A DNA stretch of 64,000 nt from Streptomyces sp. RB17 (GCF_009604455.1 NZ_WEGL01000007.1:558001-622000); one strand, 5' to 3'; positions 42,067-51,020 are shown, counted from the first letter of the stretch. Numbers and translations are program-made. The notes: generated by a model not told the origin, from the sequence alone.

Positions 42067-43197
42067 TCAGCTCAGGCCCTCGATGGTGGTGCGGACCTTG
42101 CTGATGATCTCGTCGGGGACGGGCGCGTAGTCGATCGTGGAGAGGATCTTCTGGCCGTCCTCGCTGGCGATGTAGCGCAGGAACGCCTTGGTGGCGGGCA
42201 GGGTGTCCGCCTTGTTGCCCTTGTCGCAGACGATCTCGTACGTCACCAGGGTGATCGGGTAGGCACCCTCGGCCTTGGTGGCGTAGTCCAGCTTCAGCGA
42301 CAGGTCCTTGCCGGTGCCGATGACCTTGGCGGCCGCGATGTCGGCGGTGGCGGAGTCGGTGCTGGGCGCGACCGGCTTGCTGGCACCGGTGTCGATGGAG
42401 ACGGCCTTCATGCCGTCCTTGACGTAGGACAGCTCGAAGTAGCCGATGGCGCCGGAGGTCTGCTTGACCTGCTGGGCCACACCCGCGGACTGCGGAGCGG
42501 ACTGGCCGCCCTTGGCCTGCCAGGCCTTGCCGCCGGAGTACTTCCAGTTGTCCGGGGTGGTGGCGATCAGGTACTTGGTGAAGTTGTCCGTCGTGCCGGA
42601 CTCGTCCGAGCGGTGGAACGCCTGGATCTTGAGGTCGGGAAGCTTCGCCGACGGGTTCAGCTTCTTGATCGCCGGGTCGTTCCAGTTGGTGATCTTGCTG
42701 TCGAAGATCTTGGCGGTCGTCGGAGCGTCCAGGACCAGGTTGTCGACACCCGGGACGTTGTAGCCGAGGGCGATCGGGCCGCCGACCATCGGCAGGTCGA
42801 TGCCCTGACCGCCGTTGCAGACCTTCTTGGAGGCGGTGACCTCGTCGGGCTTCAGCGCGGAGTCGGAACCGGCGAAGGCGAGCTGGCCCTGGGTGAACGA
42901 GGTGACACCGGCGCCCGAGCCGCCGCCCTTGTAGTTGATCTGCACGCCGCAGGCCTGGGAGAAGTTCTTGACCCACGCGTCGATCGCGTTCTTCTGCGCG
43001 GAGGAGCCGTCTGCGAGCAGCTGACCCTTGGCGTTGTCACACTTGATCGAGGAGGCGTTGGTGGAGCCGGACGGGCTGCCCGACGCCTTCGAACCGCCAC
43101 CGTTGTCGTCGGAGCCGCACGCCGTCAGGGCCAGGGCGCCGGTCACGGCGATCGCACCGAGCGACAGGGCGCGCAGCCGGTTCTTGCGCTGAAGCAT
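42067..43197 (-). CDS. pstS: Phosphate-binding lipoprotein PstS
   Basis: A 376-aa lipoprotein: signal MLQRKNRLRALSLGAIAVTG with lipobox LTAC, Ser/Gly-rich linker, and a phosphate-binding domain with GSSAQKNAIDAW, GGGSGAGVTSFTQGQ and SDESGTTDNF, which hold the phosphate-contacting Ser/Thr/Arg/Asp residues. It delivers phosphate to PstCA. A PHO box lies upstream, so PhoP should control it. ATG 43197 is used; GGAAGGA is rather far, and GTG 43200 directly precedes. Confidence 0.96.
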   Translation of the reverse strand: MLQRKNRLRALSLGAIAVTGALALTACGSDDNGGGSKASGSPSGSTNASSIKCDNAKGQLLADGSSAQKNAIDAWVKNFSQACGVQINYKGGGSGAGVTSFTQGQLAFAGSDSALKPDEVTASKKVCNGGQGIDLPMVGGPIALGYNVPGVDNLVLDAPTTAKIFDSKITNWNDPAIKKLNPSAKLPDLKIQAFHRSDESGTTDNFTKYLIATTPDNWKYSGGKAWQAKGGQSAPQSAGVAQQVKQTSGAIGYFELSYVKDGMKAVSIDTGASKPVAPSTDSATADIAAAKVIGTGKDLSLKLDYATKAEGAYPITLVTYEIVCDKGNKADTLPATKAFLRYIASEDGQKILSTIDYAPVPDEIISKVRTTIEGLS

Positions 43198-43299
43198 CAC
43201 TTTCGGGAGTTCCTTCCAGGAGCCGCCGCTTGCCGGCGGCGTGCGAGGTATGGAGGTAGCGCGGGCGCAAATGGCCGCGCTCCGCACCGTGCACGGCCG

Positions 43300-43354
43300 A
43301 AATTAGGCAGAACAGGTGAAGCCGCCGATGGCCGGAAGTGAACGGGGGGTGAAC
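43300..43354 (-). promoter_or_regulatory. PHO box and promoter of pstS
   Basis: On the minus strand, four 11-nt units run from 43354 to 43311: GTTCACCCCCC, GTTCACTTCCG, a degenerate unit GCCATCGGCGG, and CTTCACCTGTT. This matches the PhoP direct-repeat consensus GTTCACC. TAATTT just downstream (about 43301-43306) fits a -10, placing PhoP at the -35 position as in known Streptomyces pstS promoters. Confidence 0.85.
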
Positions 43355-43569
43355 CCCTGCCGTCGGCCCGGTTAGGTCACGGAATGCTCACGGGGAGGGC
43401 ACGTGGAGGTTCCGGCGATCGGGTCACACGCACACGTCTTCGACGTTCGTTTTCCTGTGTGAGGACTGTTGCGGATCCCTGTGCGCGAACTGTTACGAAC
43501 CAACGTGCCCATGCGGTCGTCTCACCCCACGAAGGGCCAAGGGGGCCCGCGGAAAGGCGACACAGGACG

Positions 43570-45132
43570 ATGGGCATGGAACGGCGTACGTTCATCGCGG
43601 GCGGCACGGCCGTGCTGGCCGCGACCGCACTGACCGGCTGCAGCTCGGGCGCGGGCAGGTCCACCGCCTCGGCGAGCACGGGCTCATCCTCGCTCACGTC
43701 CCTCAAGACCACCAGCGCGAACGCCGCCGCCAACTGGACGGCCCTCGCCCATGACCTGGACGGCACCCTGGTCCGGCCCGGCGACGCGACCTGGAACACG
43801 GCCCACCAGCTCTACAACACCCGCTTCGACGGCCTGAAGCCCGCCGCGGTCGCGTACGTCGCCCACGCCGGCGACATCCGTACGACCCTCACCTACGCCC
43901 AGGCCCACGGCGTCCGGGTGTCCATACGCAACGGCGGCCACTCCTACGCGGGCTACTCCTCCGGCGACAACCGCCTCATCCTCGACGTGTCCCGGCTGAA
44001 CCGCATACGGGTCTCCGGCGGGACGGCGGTGGTCGGCGCCGGCTCCAAGCTGATCGACGTCTACCGGGCGCTCGCCGCGAAGGGCGTGACCATACCCGCG
44101 GGCTCCTGCCCCACCGTCGGCGTCTCCGGCCTGGTGCTCGGCGGCGGCCACGGCGTCGTCTCCCGCGCCTACGGCCTGACCTGCGACAGCCTCACCCAGG
44201 CGACGCTGATCACCGCCGACGGCACCCAGGTGACGGCCGACTCACGGAATCACTCCGACCTCTTCTGGGCGCTGCGCGGCGCCGGCAACGGCAACTTCGG
44301 CGTCGTCACCGAGCTGCAGTTCAAGACCCACCCCGCCCCGCAGGCGGTGACGGCGTACATGACTTGGCCCTGGGCCAAGGCCGCGGCCGTGCTGAAGGCC
44401 TGGCAGGAGTGGGGCCCGAGCCAGCCCGACGAGATCTGGTCCGCCCTGCACCTGGAGTGCTCACCGGGCCGCACCCCCACCATCTCCGTGTCGTGCTTCT
44501 CCCTCGGCACCTACGGCGAACTCCAGAACGCCGTGGACCGCCTGGCCCACGCGGCCGGCGCGAACGCCTCCTCCGTCAGCCTGCGCCGCCGGGGCTACGA
44601 GGAGGCGATGGAGATCTACGCCAACTGCTCCTCCTTCTCCACGGACGCCCAGTGCCACCTGCCCGGCTCCACCCCCGGCCGCTCCCCGCAGGGCCGCCTG
44701 GGCCGGGAGACGTACGCGGCCCGCTCCGACTTCTTCGACCGCTCGCTCTCGGCGGCGGGCATCCAGACGGTGCTGCGGCAGATCGCCTCGGTCCGGGGCG
44801 GCGCGGGCAGCATCGCGTTCACCGCCCTCGGCGGCGCGGTCAACCGCGTCTCCCCCACCGCGACGGCCTTCGTCCACCGCCGCTCCCGGATGCTGGCCCA
44901 GTACATAGCCTCCTGGGGCGCGGGGGCCTCCGGCGGTACGGCCCAGTCCTGGCTCACGTCGGCCCACCAGGCGATGGCCCCCTACGCCTCCGGGGCGGCG
45001 TACCAGAACTACACCGACCCGACGCTGCGGGACTGGAAGAAGGCGTACTACGGAGACGCGGTGACGCGGCTGGGGAAGGTGAAGAAGCAGTACGACCCGC
45101 AGAGGTTCTTCTCTTACGCGCAGGGGTTGTGA
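43570..45132 (+). CDS. FAD-linked oxidoreductase (BBE family), Tat-exported lipoprotein
   Basis: A 520-aa protein with a twin-arginine plus lipobox export signal (MERRTFIAGGTAVL...LTGC). The FAD domain has RNGGHSYAGYSSG (His for covalent FAD) and GSCPTVGVSGLVLGGGHG (Cys for the second link), so bicovalent flavin is likely. The BBE tail (YQNYTDPTLRDWKKAYYG...YDPQRFF) closes the chain. Such enzymes oxidise sugars or alkaloid-like alcohols with O2. ATG 43570 or 43576. It sits alone, divergent from pstS; the substrate is unknown. Confidence 0.9.
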   Translation: MGMERRTFIAGGTAVLAATALTGCSSGAGRSTASASTGSSSLTSLKTTSANAAANWTALAHDLDGTLVRPGDATWNTAHQLYNTRFDGLKPAAVAYVAHAGDIRTTLTYAQAHGVRVSIRNGGHSYAGYSSGDNRLILDVSRLNRIRVSGGTAVVGAGSKLIDVYRALAAKGVTIPAGSCPTVGVSGLVLGGGHGVVSRAYGLTCDSLTQATLITADGTQVTADSRNHSDLFWALRGAGNGNFGVVTELQFKTHPAPQAVTAYMTWPWAKAAAVLKAWQEWGPSQPDEIWSALHLECSPGRTPTISVSCFSLGTYGELQNAVDRLAHAAGANASSVSLRRRGYEEAMEIYANCSSFSTDAQCHLPGSTPGRSPQGRLGRETYAARSDFFDRSLSAAGIQTVLRQIASVRGGAGSIAFTALGGAVNRVSPTATAFVHRRSRMLAQYIASWGAGASGGTAQSWLTSAHQAMAPYASGAAYQNYTDPTLRDWKKAYYGDAVTRLGKVKKQYDPQRFFSYAQGL

Positions 45133-45168
45133 GACGGGGCTCCCTTCGGGGCGCCCCACTGCCGTCGG

Positions 45169-45873
45169 CTACGCCGCGAGGTCCCGTTCCTCCGACTCCA
45201 CCGCCGTACGGGCGGCCGGCAGCAGCGCCCCCTCGCGCGCCCCGCTCGCCGCACGCCCGCGTACGACCCACCCCGCCCGGGGCGACCGCTCCACGGCTCG
45301 CATCAGCGGGGTGAGCAGCGCCATGGCCGGCGGGGAGAGCAGCAGCACGACCGCCGTACCCAGCGCGAAGCCCCCGACGACGTCCGTCGGGTAGTGCACG
45401 CCCATGTAGACCCGGCAGAACCCCTCCAGCAGCGCGATCCCGAGGCCCGCGATCCCGAAGCGGCGGTTGGCGACGAAGAGCCCGACGCCCAGCGCCATGG
45501 TGATCGTCGCGTGGTCGCTGACGAAGGAGAAGTCGGTCTTGCCGGAGAAGAGGACGTCCAGCCCCTGGTGATCGACGAAGGGGCGGGGGCGTTCCACGAA
45601 GCCCCGGATCGGAACGTTGACCAGCACCGCGATGCCGGCCGCGAGCGGCGCCCACACCAGCGCGGCGACGGAGGACGCGGCATCCTCGCCGCCCCGGCGC
45701 CGCACGGACAGCCAGCACCACAGCACGAGCAGCACCATGGCGACCAGCAGCCCGTACTCACCGACGAACTCCATGACCCGGTCGAACCAGTGGGGCGCGT
45801 CCTTGGCCAGGCCATTGATGTCGTAGAGCAGCTCGACGTCGGGGTTCGATCCGGATTCGGCGAGTACAGCCAT
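45169..45873 (-). CDS. PAP2-family membrane phosphatase
   Basis: A 234-aa membrane protein with about six helices and the three PAP2 motifs: ERPRPF (second-motif KX6RP variant, Arg-Pro present), FVSDHAT (Ser-x-His core, SDH) and RVYMGVHYPTDVVGG. It probably dephosphorylates a lipid phosphate such as undecaprenyl pyrophosphate or phosphatidic acid at the outer face of the membrane. ATG 45873 leads directly into MAVLAESGSNPD. The C-terminal 50 residues are Arg/Ala-rich and probably cytoplasmic. Confidence 0.88.
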   Translation of the reverse strand: MAVLAESGSNPDVELLYDINGLAKDAPHWFDRVMEFVGEYGLLVAMVLLVLWCWLSVRRRGGEDAASSVAALVWAPLAAGIAVLVNVPIRGFVERPRPFVDHQGLDVLFSGKTDFSFVSDHATITMALGVGLFVANRRFGIAGLGIALLEGFCRVYMGVHYPTDVVGGFALGTAVVLLLSPPAMALLTPLMRAVERSPRAGWVVRGRAASGAREGALLPAARTAVESEERDLAA

Positions 45874-46119
45874 GGTGCTGCGGCCCCTTCGTCGTCTACC
45901 GGACGCACCTCGTGTGCGTCGCTCCTACCCCCGTGGTTCGTAGATCCGCTTCCGCTGCACTGTCGCACTGCCCGTACTGACGTCCGCTCGGCTACGTCAA
46001 CAGGAACGCACGGTCCCCATGAATACGTTCCACTCTCCACCGAATGATCACGCAGACGTTATCGAAGAGAGACTCATCATCGCAGCTCAGGGGGTGGGTT
46101 CACGCTCGGTCACAGTCTG

Positions 46120-47121
46120 TCAGATCGTCGTGGGGAGCGCTTTCGCGCCATCTTCGGTCGCGCGGGTGGCGCCGAAGTAGTCCGGGGTGTCGATCGGGTC
46201 GAACCGGATGACGGCCCCCGTCCGCGGCGCGTCGATCATGTACCCGCCCCCCACATAGATCCCCACGTGATGGATGGCCCGCGAATCGCTGAGGTCGGTG
46301 GAGAAGAACACGAGATCACCCGGCAGAAGCTGATCCCGCGACGGATGCGGCCCGGCGTTGTACTGATCATTGGCCACCCGCGGCAGCGTGATCCCGACCT
46401 TCGCGTACGCGGCCTGCGTCAGCCCCGAACAGTCGAACCGCCCACCCTGCTCGGCCGCCCCCTCCCCGCCCCACAGATAGGGCGTCCCCAACTTGCTCTG
46501 CGCGAAGGCAATGGCACCGGCGGCTTGCTGGGTGGGGTCGATGCGGCTGACGGGCGCGGCAAAGCTCTGCTCCAGGCTGCGGATCCGCTTGACGTAGTTC
46601 TGCGTCTCGCTGATGGCAGGAACCCCGCCGGCCTTTATCACGCGGTAGGCACCGGCGTTGTAGGCGGCGAGCATGTTGTCCGAGGCGTTGCCCGGCACGT
46701 CCTTCACATACTTCGCCAGTTCGCAGTCGTACGAAGCGGCCGACGGAATCGCGTCGTTGGGGTCCCAGATGTCCCGCTTGCCGTCGCCGTTGCCGTCGAT
46801 GCCGTGCGTAGCCCATGTACTGGGGATGAACTGAGCGATGCCCCGCGCGTCGGCCGGGCTGACGACGGTTGGGTTCCAGCCGCTCTCCTGGTACAGCTGG
46901 GCGGCGAGCAGCGCGGGGCTGAGCGCCGGGCACAGGTTGCCCCACTTCTGCACGAGCGACTTGTAGGCGGCCGGTACGGCACCCTGCGCGAGCGCCCGGC
47001 TTCCCGCGCCGACTCCGTTGAGGAGGTTCCCGGCGACGACGTACACCCCGATGACGAGCAGCATGACGAAGCCCATGCCGAGCCCGACGGCCGCCCCACC
47101 GATCACCCACACCTTCCGCAC
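46120..47121 (-). CDS. Lytic transglycosylase plus NlpC/P60 peptidoglycan hydrolase
   Basis: A 333-aa exported or anchored protein: N-terminal helix (about 5-30), an SLT domain (LLAAQLYQESGWNPTVVSPADARGIAQFIPSTW; catalytic Glu in YQESGW) and an NlpC/P60 domain (RFDCSGLTQAAY with Cys, HHVGIYVG with His). It cleaves both glycan and peptide in the wall. In S. coelicolor a similar gene stands next to the type-IV-like operon (from memory); here about 10 kb separates them. GGGGGAAAG precedes GTG 47121. Confidence 0.9.
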   Translation of the reverse strand: MRKVWVIGGAAVGLGMGFVMLLVIGVYVVAGNLLNGVGAGSRALAQGAVPAAYKSLVQKWGNLCPALSPALLAAQLYQESGWNPTVVSPADARGIAQFIPSTWATHGIDGNGDGKRDIWDPNDAIPSAASYDCELAKYVKDVPGNASDNMLAAYNAGAYRVIKAGGVPAISETQNYVKRIRSLEQSFAAPVSRIDPTQQAAGAIAFAQSKLGTPYLWGGEGAAEQGGRFDCSGLTQAAYAKVGITLPRVANDQYNAGPHPSRDQLLPGDLVFFSTDLSDSRAIHHVGIYVGGGYMIDAPRTGAVIRFDPIDTPDYFGATRATEDGAKALPTTI

Positions 47122-47177
47122 GGTTCAACTTTCCCCCATGTGCCGACGGTTCAAGGCGCTTTCGGCATGAAGTGGCG

Positions 47178-48875
47178 TCATTTCACAGTGAAGCCGCCGC
47201 ACATGATGCTGCTGTAGTCGTGCGGCGTGCGGATGTGGTGCCACTCGACGGTCCAGTCACCGGGATCGTTGGTGAGCGGGATGGCGGGCCAGGACTGCTT
47301 CCCGTTCGGATGCCAGGAACGGAAGTCGTCCGGGTAGGTGAGGTACTTCCAGGAGGTGGCGTCGCCGCCGTACAGGTCGACGGGCTTGCTGGTGTACCCC
47401 AGCGTCACGTTGGGCGTGAACACCCCGGCGGCGGGTTTTCCGGTGCTCGGGTCGATGCTGTGCGGCGGTTTCACGCTGACGGTCACGTAGTACGGGGCGT
47501 GGGCTCCGGCGCTCGAGGCATAGCCGTTGCTCCGTATCCCGATCTTCACCCGGCGGTCGAGGATCAGGCGCTCACCGCTCTTGGCGGGGTCGTCGGGGTC
47601 GGACACCGAGGTCATGAAGTCCGCGGGCGCGTGTTCCTCGGTCGGCAGCTGGCATTGCGCCGTCGACGACTGCCAGAAGGTGCGGTCGATGTCGTCGCCC
47701 GCGTATGCGGGTGGGCCGCCCTTGCCGGTGGCCGACCTGGTCGCCGTGGCCTGCGCGCTCGCGGAAGCCCGGCCCCGCGCGGGGTCCTTGCCGTCGCCCC
47801 GCTGGGTGAGCACGAGCGCGGCGGCCGCAGAGACGCCCACCACGAGCCCCACGGCCACGGCCATCGTCCTCCGTCTGCTCGGACCGCGGCTCGGCCGGGC
47901 GGCCAGCTCGGTGGGCGTGTAGCCGGACGGGCCGTACGGCGCGGGTCCCACCGTCGGCAGATCGTGCGGCCCCACCGGCGGCGCCACTGGCCGTCGTGCG
48001 GGCGTCGGCGGCATCTGCGGTGTGGCCTCGCCCTGTGCGGCGAAGCCGGCGTAGACCGGGTCCTCCACGAGCGCGGTGCGCACCCCGCAGCGGGCGATCA
48101 CCTCGGCGAGTCCCGGCCGGGTGGCGGCGTCCTTGGCCGCGCACGCCTCTATCAAGGCCCCCAACTCCGGTGCGACACCGGCCAGGTCGACGGCTTCGTG
48201 GACGGCGCGGTAGCTGACCCCGTTCGGGTCGCCGCTGCCGAACGGGGCCCGGCCTGTCGCCGCGTACGCGAGCGTGGCACCGAGGGCGAACACGTCGGCC
48301 GACGGTCCGACCTCGTTGCGCAGCAGCACCTCGGGGGCGGTGAAGCCGGGCGTGCCGGGCACGAACCCGGCGTCGGTGAGGGCGGTCTGCCCCGCGCCGC
48401 GGGCGATGCCGAAGTCGATGAGCTGCGGGCCCTGGGCGGCGAGGATGACGTTCTGCGGCTTGAGGTCCCGGTGCGTGACCCCGTGAGCGTGGACGGCGGC
48501 GAGCCCCTCGGCGAGCGCGGCGAACAGCCCGAGGCAGGTCTCCGGCGGCAGCGGGCCGTGTTCCGCCACGGCCTTGGCGAGGGTGGGTCCGGCGACGTAC
48601 TCGGTGGCCAGCCAATAAGGGGCGGCGTCCAACGAGGCGTCAATCAGGTTGGCCGTATACGCACTCCGGACCGCCCGCGCCGTCTCCACCTCGCGCCGGA
48701 ACCGGGTCAGCGCCTCGGGATGGTCGGTGATCTCGTCCCGGATCACCTTGATGGCGACGAGCCGCCCGCCGGGCGACCGCCCGAGATAGACCCGCCCCAT
48801 CCCACCCGCCCCGAGCCGGGCGAGCACCGTGTGCGTGCCTATGTGCGATGGGTCCTGGGGCTTGAGTGCGTCCAC
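47178..48875 (-). CDS. Receptor-type Ser/Thr protein kinase with outer domain
   Basis: A 565-aa Hanks-type kinase: Gly loop LGAGGMGRVYLG, Lys in VAIKVI, catalytic loop HRDLKPQN, DFG motif and APE. A membrane helix (MAVAVGLVVGVSAAAALVL, about 335-355) is followed by an extracellular domain of about 200 residues with three cysteines. Streptomyces has many such kinases. The close downstream neighbour is the wall hydrolase at 46120-47121, 57 nt away, so a wall-sensing role is possible. The GTG start 48875 is plausible. Confidence 0.92.
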   Translation of the reverse strand: MDALKPQDPSHIGTHTVLARLGAGGMGRVYLGRSPGGRLVAIKVIRDEITDHPEALTRFRREVETARAVRSAYTANLIDASLDAAPYWLATEYVAGPTLAKAVAEHGPLPPETCLGLFAALAEGLAAVHAHGVTHRDLKPQNVILAAQGPQLIDFGIARGAGQTALTDAGFVPGTPGFTAPEVLLRNEVGPSADVFALGATLAYAATGRAPFGSGDPNGVSYRAVHEAVDLAGVAPELGALIEACAAKDAATRPGLAEVIARCGVRTALVEDPVYAGFAAQGEATPQMPPTPARRPVAPPVGPHDLPTVGPAPYGPSGYTPTELAARPSRGPSRRRTMAVAVGLVVGVSAAAALVLTQRGDGKDPARGRASASAQATATRSATGKGGPPAYAGDDIDRTFWQSSTAQCQLPTEEHAPADFMTSVSDPDDPAKSGERLILDRRVKIGIRSNGYASSAGAHAPYYVTVSVKPPHSIDPSTGKPAAGVFTPNVTLGYTSKPVDLYGGDATSWKYLTYPDDFRSWHPNGKQSWPAIPLTNDPGDWTVEWHHIRTPHDYSSIMCGGFTVK

Positions 48876-48917
48876 GGACCCACCCTGCCATGAAGATCAG
48901 TTGGCCGTCCGGGGTGT

Positions 48918-49442
48918 TTACTGATCGCCGGTCGGGTCCGGGCACGCGGCCTGGCCGTACACCGGGAAGTCGCCGGTGCCGACATCGGCACCGAACGGCT
49001 CGGGCAACGGCACCGCCTCCCCGAACTTCCCCAGCAGTACGTCCTGATAGGCGCCGTTGTCCGGGCGGCTGTGCAGGGCCCACGTGCCGTTACGCGGGTC
49101 GATGACGAGCAGCAGGGGGACACGCGCCACGGCGTACCAGTCGGCCTTGTCGCGGATGCCCCGGGACTTCTCGGAAGGGGAGACGACCTCGACGGCGAAC
49201 GCCGTGTCCTCCGGGGAGGCGAGCCAGTCGTCGTCGTCCTCCCGCTCCATGGGCAGAACGATCAGGTCCGGCGTCACGTAGTCGTCCGGGTCCTCGGGGA
49301 GGGCGATCGAGGACACCTCGTACACATCCAACCCGTCGGGAAGGGCCATACCCTCGAGCTGCCGTCGCAACCGCTTCACCACGCCCGCGTGCCTGCCACA
49401 CGGAGGCCGGGACGTCACCATTTCCCCTCCCGTGATCTGCAC
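48918..49442 (-). CDS. Uma2-family restriction endonuclease-like protein, 5' end probably damaged
   Basis: A 174-aa PD-(D/E)XK-fold protein: RPPCGRHAGVVKRLRRQLE, then PDLIVLPME, VEVVSPS and KADWYAVARVPLLLVID fit Uma2, with catalytic Asp/Glu/Lys-like residues present. The visible start (GTG 49442) gives an N-terminus about 20-30 residues short. Upstream in another frame, a good start (GGAGGGTGTAC GTG near 49496) encodes VTTMSARDAEARQEAV, which would join naturally if one base were added or lost near 49445. Function of Uma2 proteins remains unclear. Confidence 0.7.
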   Translation of the reverse strand: MQITGGEMVTSRPPCGRHAGVVKRLRRQLEGMALPDGLDVYEVSSIALPEDPDDYVTPDLIVLPMEREDDDDWLASPEDTAFAVEVVSPSEKSRGIRDKADWYAVARVPLLLVIDPRNGTWALHSRPDNGAYQDVLLGKFGEAVPLPEPFGADVGTGDFPVYGQAACPDPTGDQ

Positions 49443-49528
49443 CCGCAGACCGCCTCCTGTCGTGCCTCCGCGTCACGCGCGCTCATCGTGGTCACGTACA
49501 CCCTCCAATACGCTCCGATCGATCTCGA

Positions 49529-49969
49529 CTACACTAAGTCACGGCTCTGACAATCGGCCCACAGCAGCTTCCCGCCCCGGGATGCCCCCAGCTCCCGCAG
49601 CACGGAGACCCCCCAGGAGTCGGCACAGGCCCGCACGAGCTGCAGCCCGCGCCCGCTTTCCGCGTCCTCCTGCACGACCACGGGCGCGGCGTCACCGGTG
49701 AAGCCGGGCGGCACGTGCGGGTCGCCGTCCCAGACGCCCACCGTCAGCCGGCCCGACTCCCTCCCGAGGAGACGCAGGGCGTAGGGGCCGGAGGTGTGCA
49801 GATGCGCGTTGGCGAGCAGCTCGGCGGCCACCAGTTCGGCGGTGGGGGTGAGCGAGGAGAGGTCGTGCGCGGCGAGGACGGTACGCAGGGTTGCGCGGGC
49901 GATCCCAGGCGCACGTGGATCGTGTGGGAGGTGCAGGGTGTAGGTCCAGGGCTTGGATACGGTGGGCAT
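49529..49969 (-). CDS. RsbW-like ATP-binding protein (HATPase)
   Basis: A 146-aa single-domain ATPase of the anti-sigma/serine kinase type: N box ELVAAELLANAHLHTSG (N and EL motif), G box-like GRGLQLVRACADSW. These small ATPases partner XRE and DUF397 genes in Streptomyces whiJ-like loci, and the divergent neighbours are exactly these. It probably binds or phosphorylates a regulator. ATG 49969 follows no strong ribosome site. Confidence 0.88.
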   Translation of the reverse strand: MPTVSKPWTYTLHLPHDPRAPGIARATLRTVLAAHDLSSLTPTAELVAAELLANAHLHTSGPYALRLLGRESGRLTVGVWDGDPHVPPGFTGDAAPVVVQEDAESGRGLQLVRACADSWGVSVLRELGASRGGKLLWADCQSRDLV

Positions 49970-50087
49970 CGAAGTCTCCGTTCGGGAAGGGGCGTTGAGG
50001 TGCGGTTGTTCGATAGCCCAGTGGCCTGTCGCCCGGTCGGGCGGTGCGCTTCTGAGCGAGGGGCCCAGTTGTAAGGTAGCGACAGAC

Positions 50088-50103
50088 AGTGAAGGTATTC
50101 ACT
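50088..50103. promoter_or_regulatory. Palindrome between ATPase and XRE gene
   Basis: AGTGAAGGTATTCACT is a perfect 6-4-6 palindrome, 62 nt before the XRE gene start. It is a likely binding site for the XRE regulator, controlling the divergent genes. Confidence 0.6.
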
Positions 50104-50165
50104 GAAAACTAGGCATCTCCTTCACCTACCACCCATGTGAGTGACAGCGAGGAGGCGGCACGCCC

Positions 50166-51011
50166 GTGAGGAACCCAACGGGTCGCCAGCTGCGCTTCGG
50201 CGCGGAGCTGCGGAAACTGCGTGAGCGCGCAGGCTTGAGTTCCACCGAGGCCGGTCAACTCCTGGGTATCAAGCAGGCGCAGGTCAGCAACATGGAGGCC
50301 GGTCGCGTAGGCGTGAGCCCCGAGCGGGTGCACACCATCGCCTGCCACTACGACTGCTCCGACAAGCCCCTCATCCACGCGCTCGCGGCCATGACCTCGG
50401 AACGCAAGCGCGGCTGGTGGGAGCAGTACCGCGAGTTGCTTCCGAACTCGCTCCTCGACCTGGCGGAACTGGAGCACCATGCCCGGTCGCTGCGCGCCAG
50501 CACCACAGCCCGTATCCCCGGGCTGCTCCAGACTCGCGAGTACGCCCTCGAAATCTTCCGCCAGGCGGTCACCGAACTCTCGCCGCCCGACATCGAGCAC
50601 CGCCTCTCATTCCGCATCAAACGACAGGCGATCCTCTACGACGAGAACACCCCCACCCCGTACGAGGCGATCGTCCACGAGGCCGCCCTCCGGATGCAGG
50701 TCGGCGGCCCGGCGGCAACCCGGCAACAGCTGCAACACCTGCTTGACATGAGCGACCGTGACCACATCACGCTGCGCGCCATCACCTTCGAGGCCGGCGC
50801 CTACCCGGGATCCGGGCAGTCGATCTTTTACGCGTACGGACCAGTGCCGCAGCTGGACACCGTCCACCTGGACCAGGCCCACGGTCTCGCGTTCCTCGAT
50901 GCCGAGGCCCAACTTCACAAGTACCGCAGCCTCTTCGAGCGGATCGATGCCGTGGCGCTCGCCCCCGAGAAGACCCGAGACCTTGTCCGCAACGTGATGC
51001 GAGAGCTGTGA
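50166..51011 (+). CDS. XRE/WhiJ-like helix-turn-helix regulator with DUF5753
   Basis: A 281-aa regulator: N-terminal XRE helix-turn-helix (LRKLRERAGLSSTEAGQLLGIKQAQVSNMEAGR), then a DUF5753 domain (RIPGLLQTREYALEIF, RLSFRIKRQAIL, EAGAYPGSGQSIFYAYGP). WhiJ-like proteins repress development, and partner DUF397 proteins relieve this, as known for S. coelicolor WhiJ. GAGGAGGC lies upstream of GTG 50166. The DUF397 partner follows 9 nt after. Confidence 0.92.
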   Translation: MRNPTGRQLRFGAELRKLRERAGLSSTEAGQLLGIKQAQVSNMEAGRVGVSPERVHTIACHYDCSDKPLIHALAAMTSERKRGWWEQYRELLPNSLLDLAELEHHARSLRASTTARIPGLLQTREYALEIFRQAVTELSPPDIEHRLSFRIKRQAILYDENTPTPYEAIVHEAALRMQVGGPAATRQQLQHLLDMSDRDHITLRAITFEAGAYPGSGQSIFYAYGPVPQLDTVHLDQAHGLAFLDAEAQLHKYRSLFERIDAVALAPEKTRDLVRNVMREL

Positions 51012-51020
51012 AGGAACGTC

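Noticed and set aside
46090..46120. PHO-box-like GTTCACGCTCG-GTCACAGTCTG near the wall hydrolase 3' end
   Set aside because: Only one unit matches well and no gene starts downstream in that orientation.
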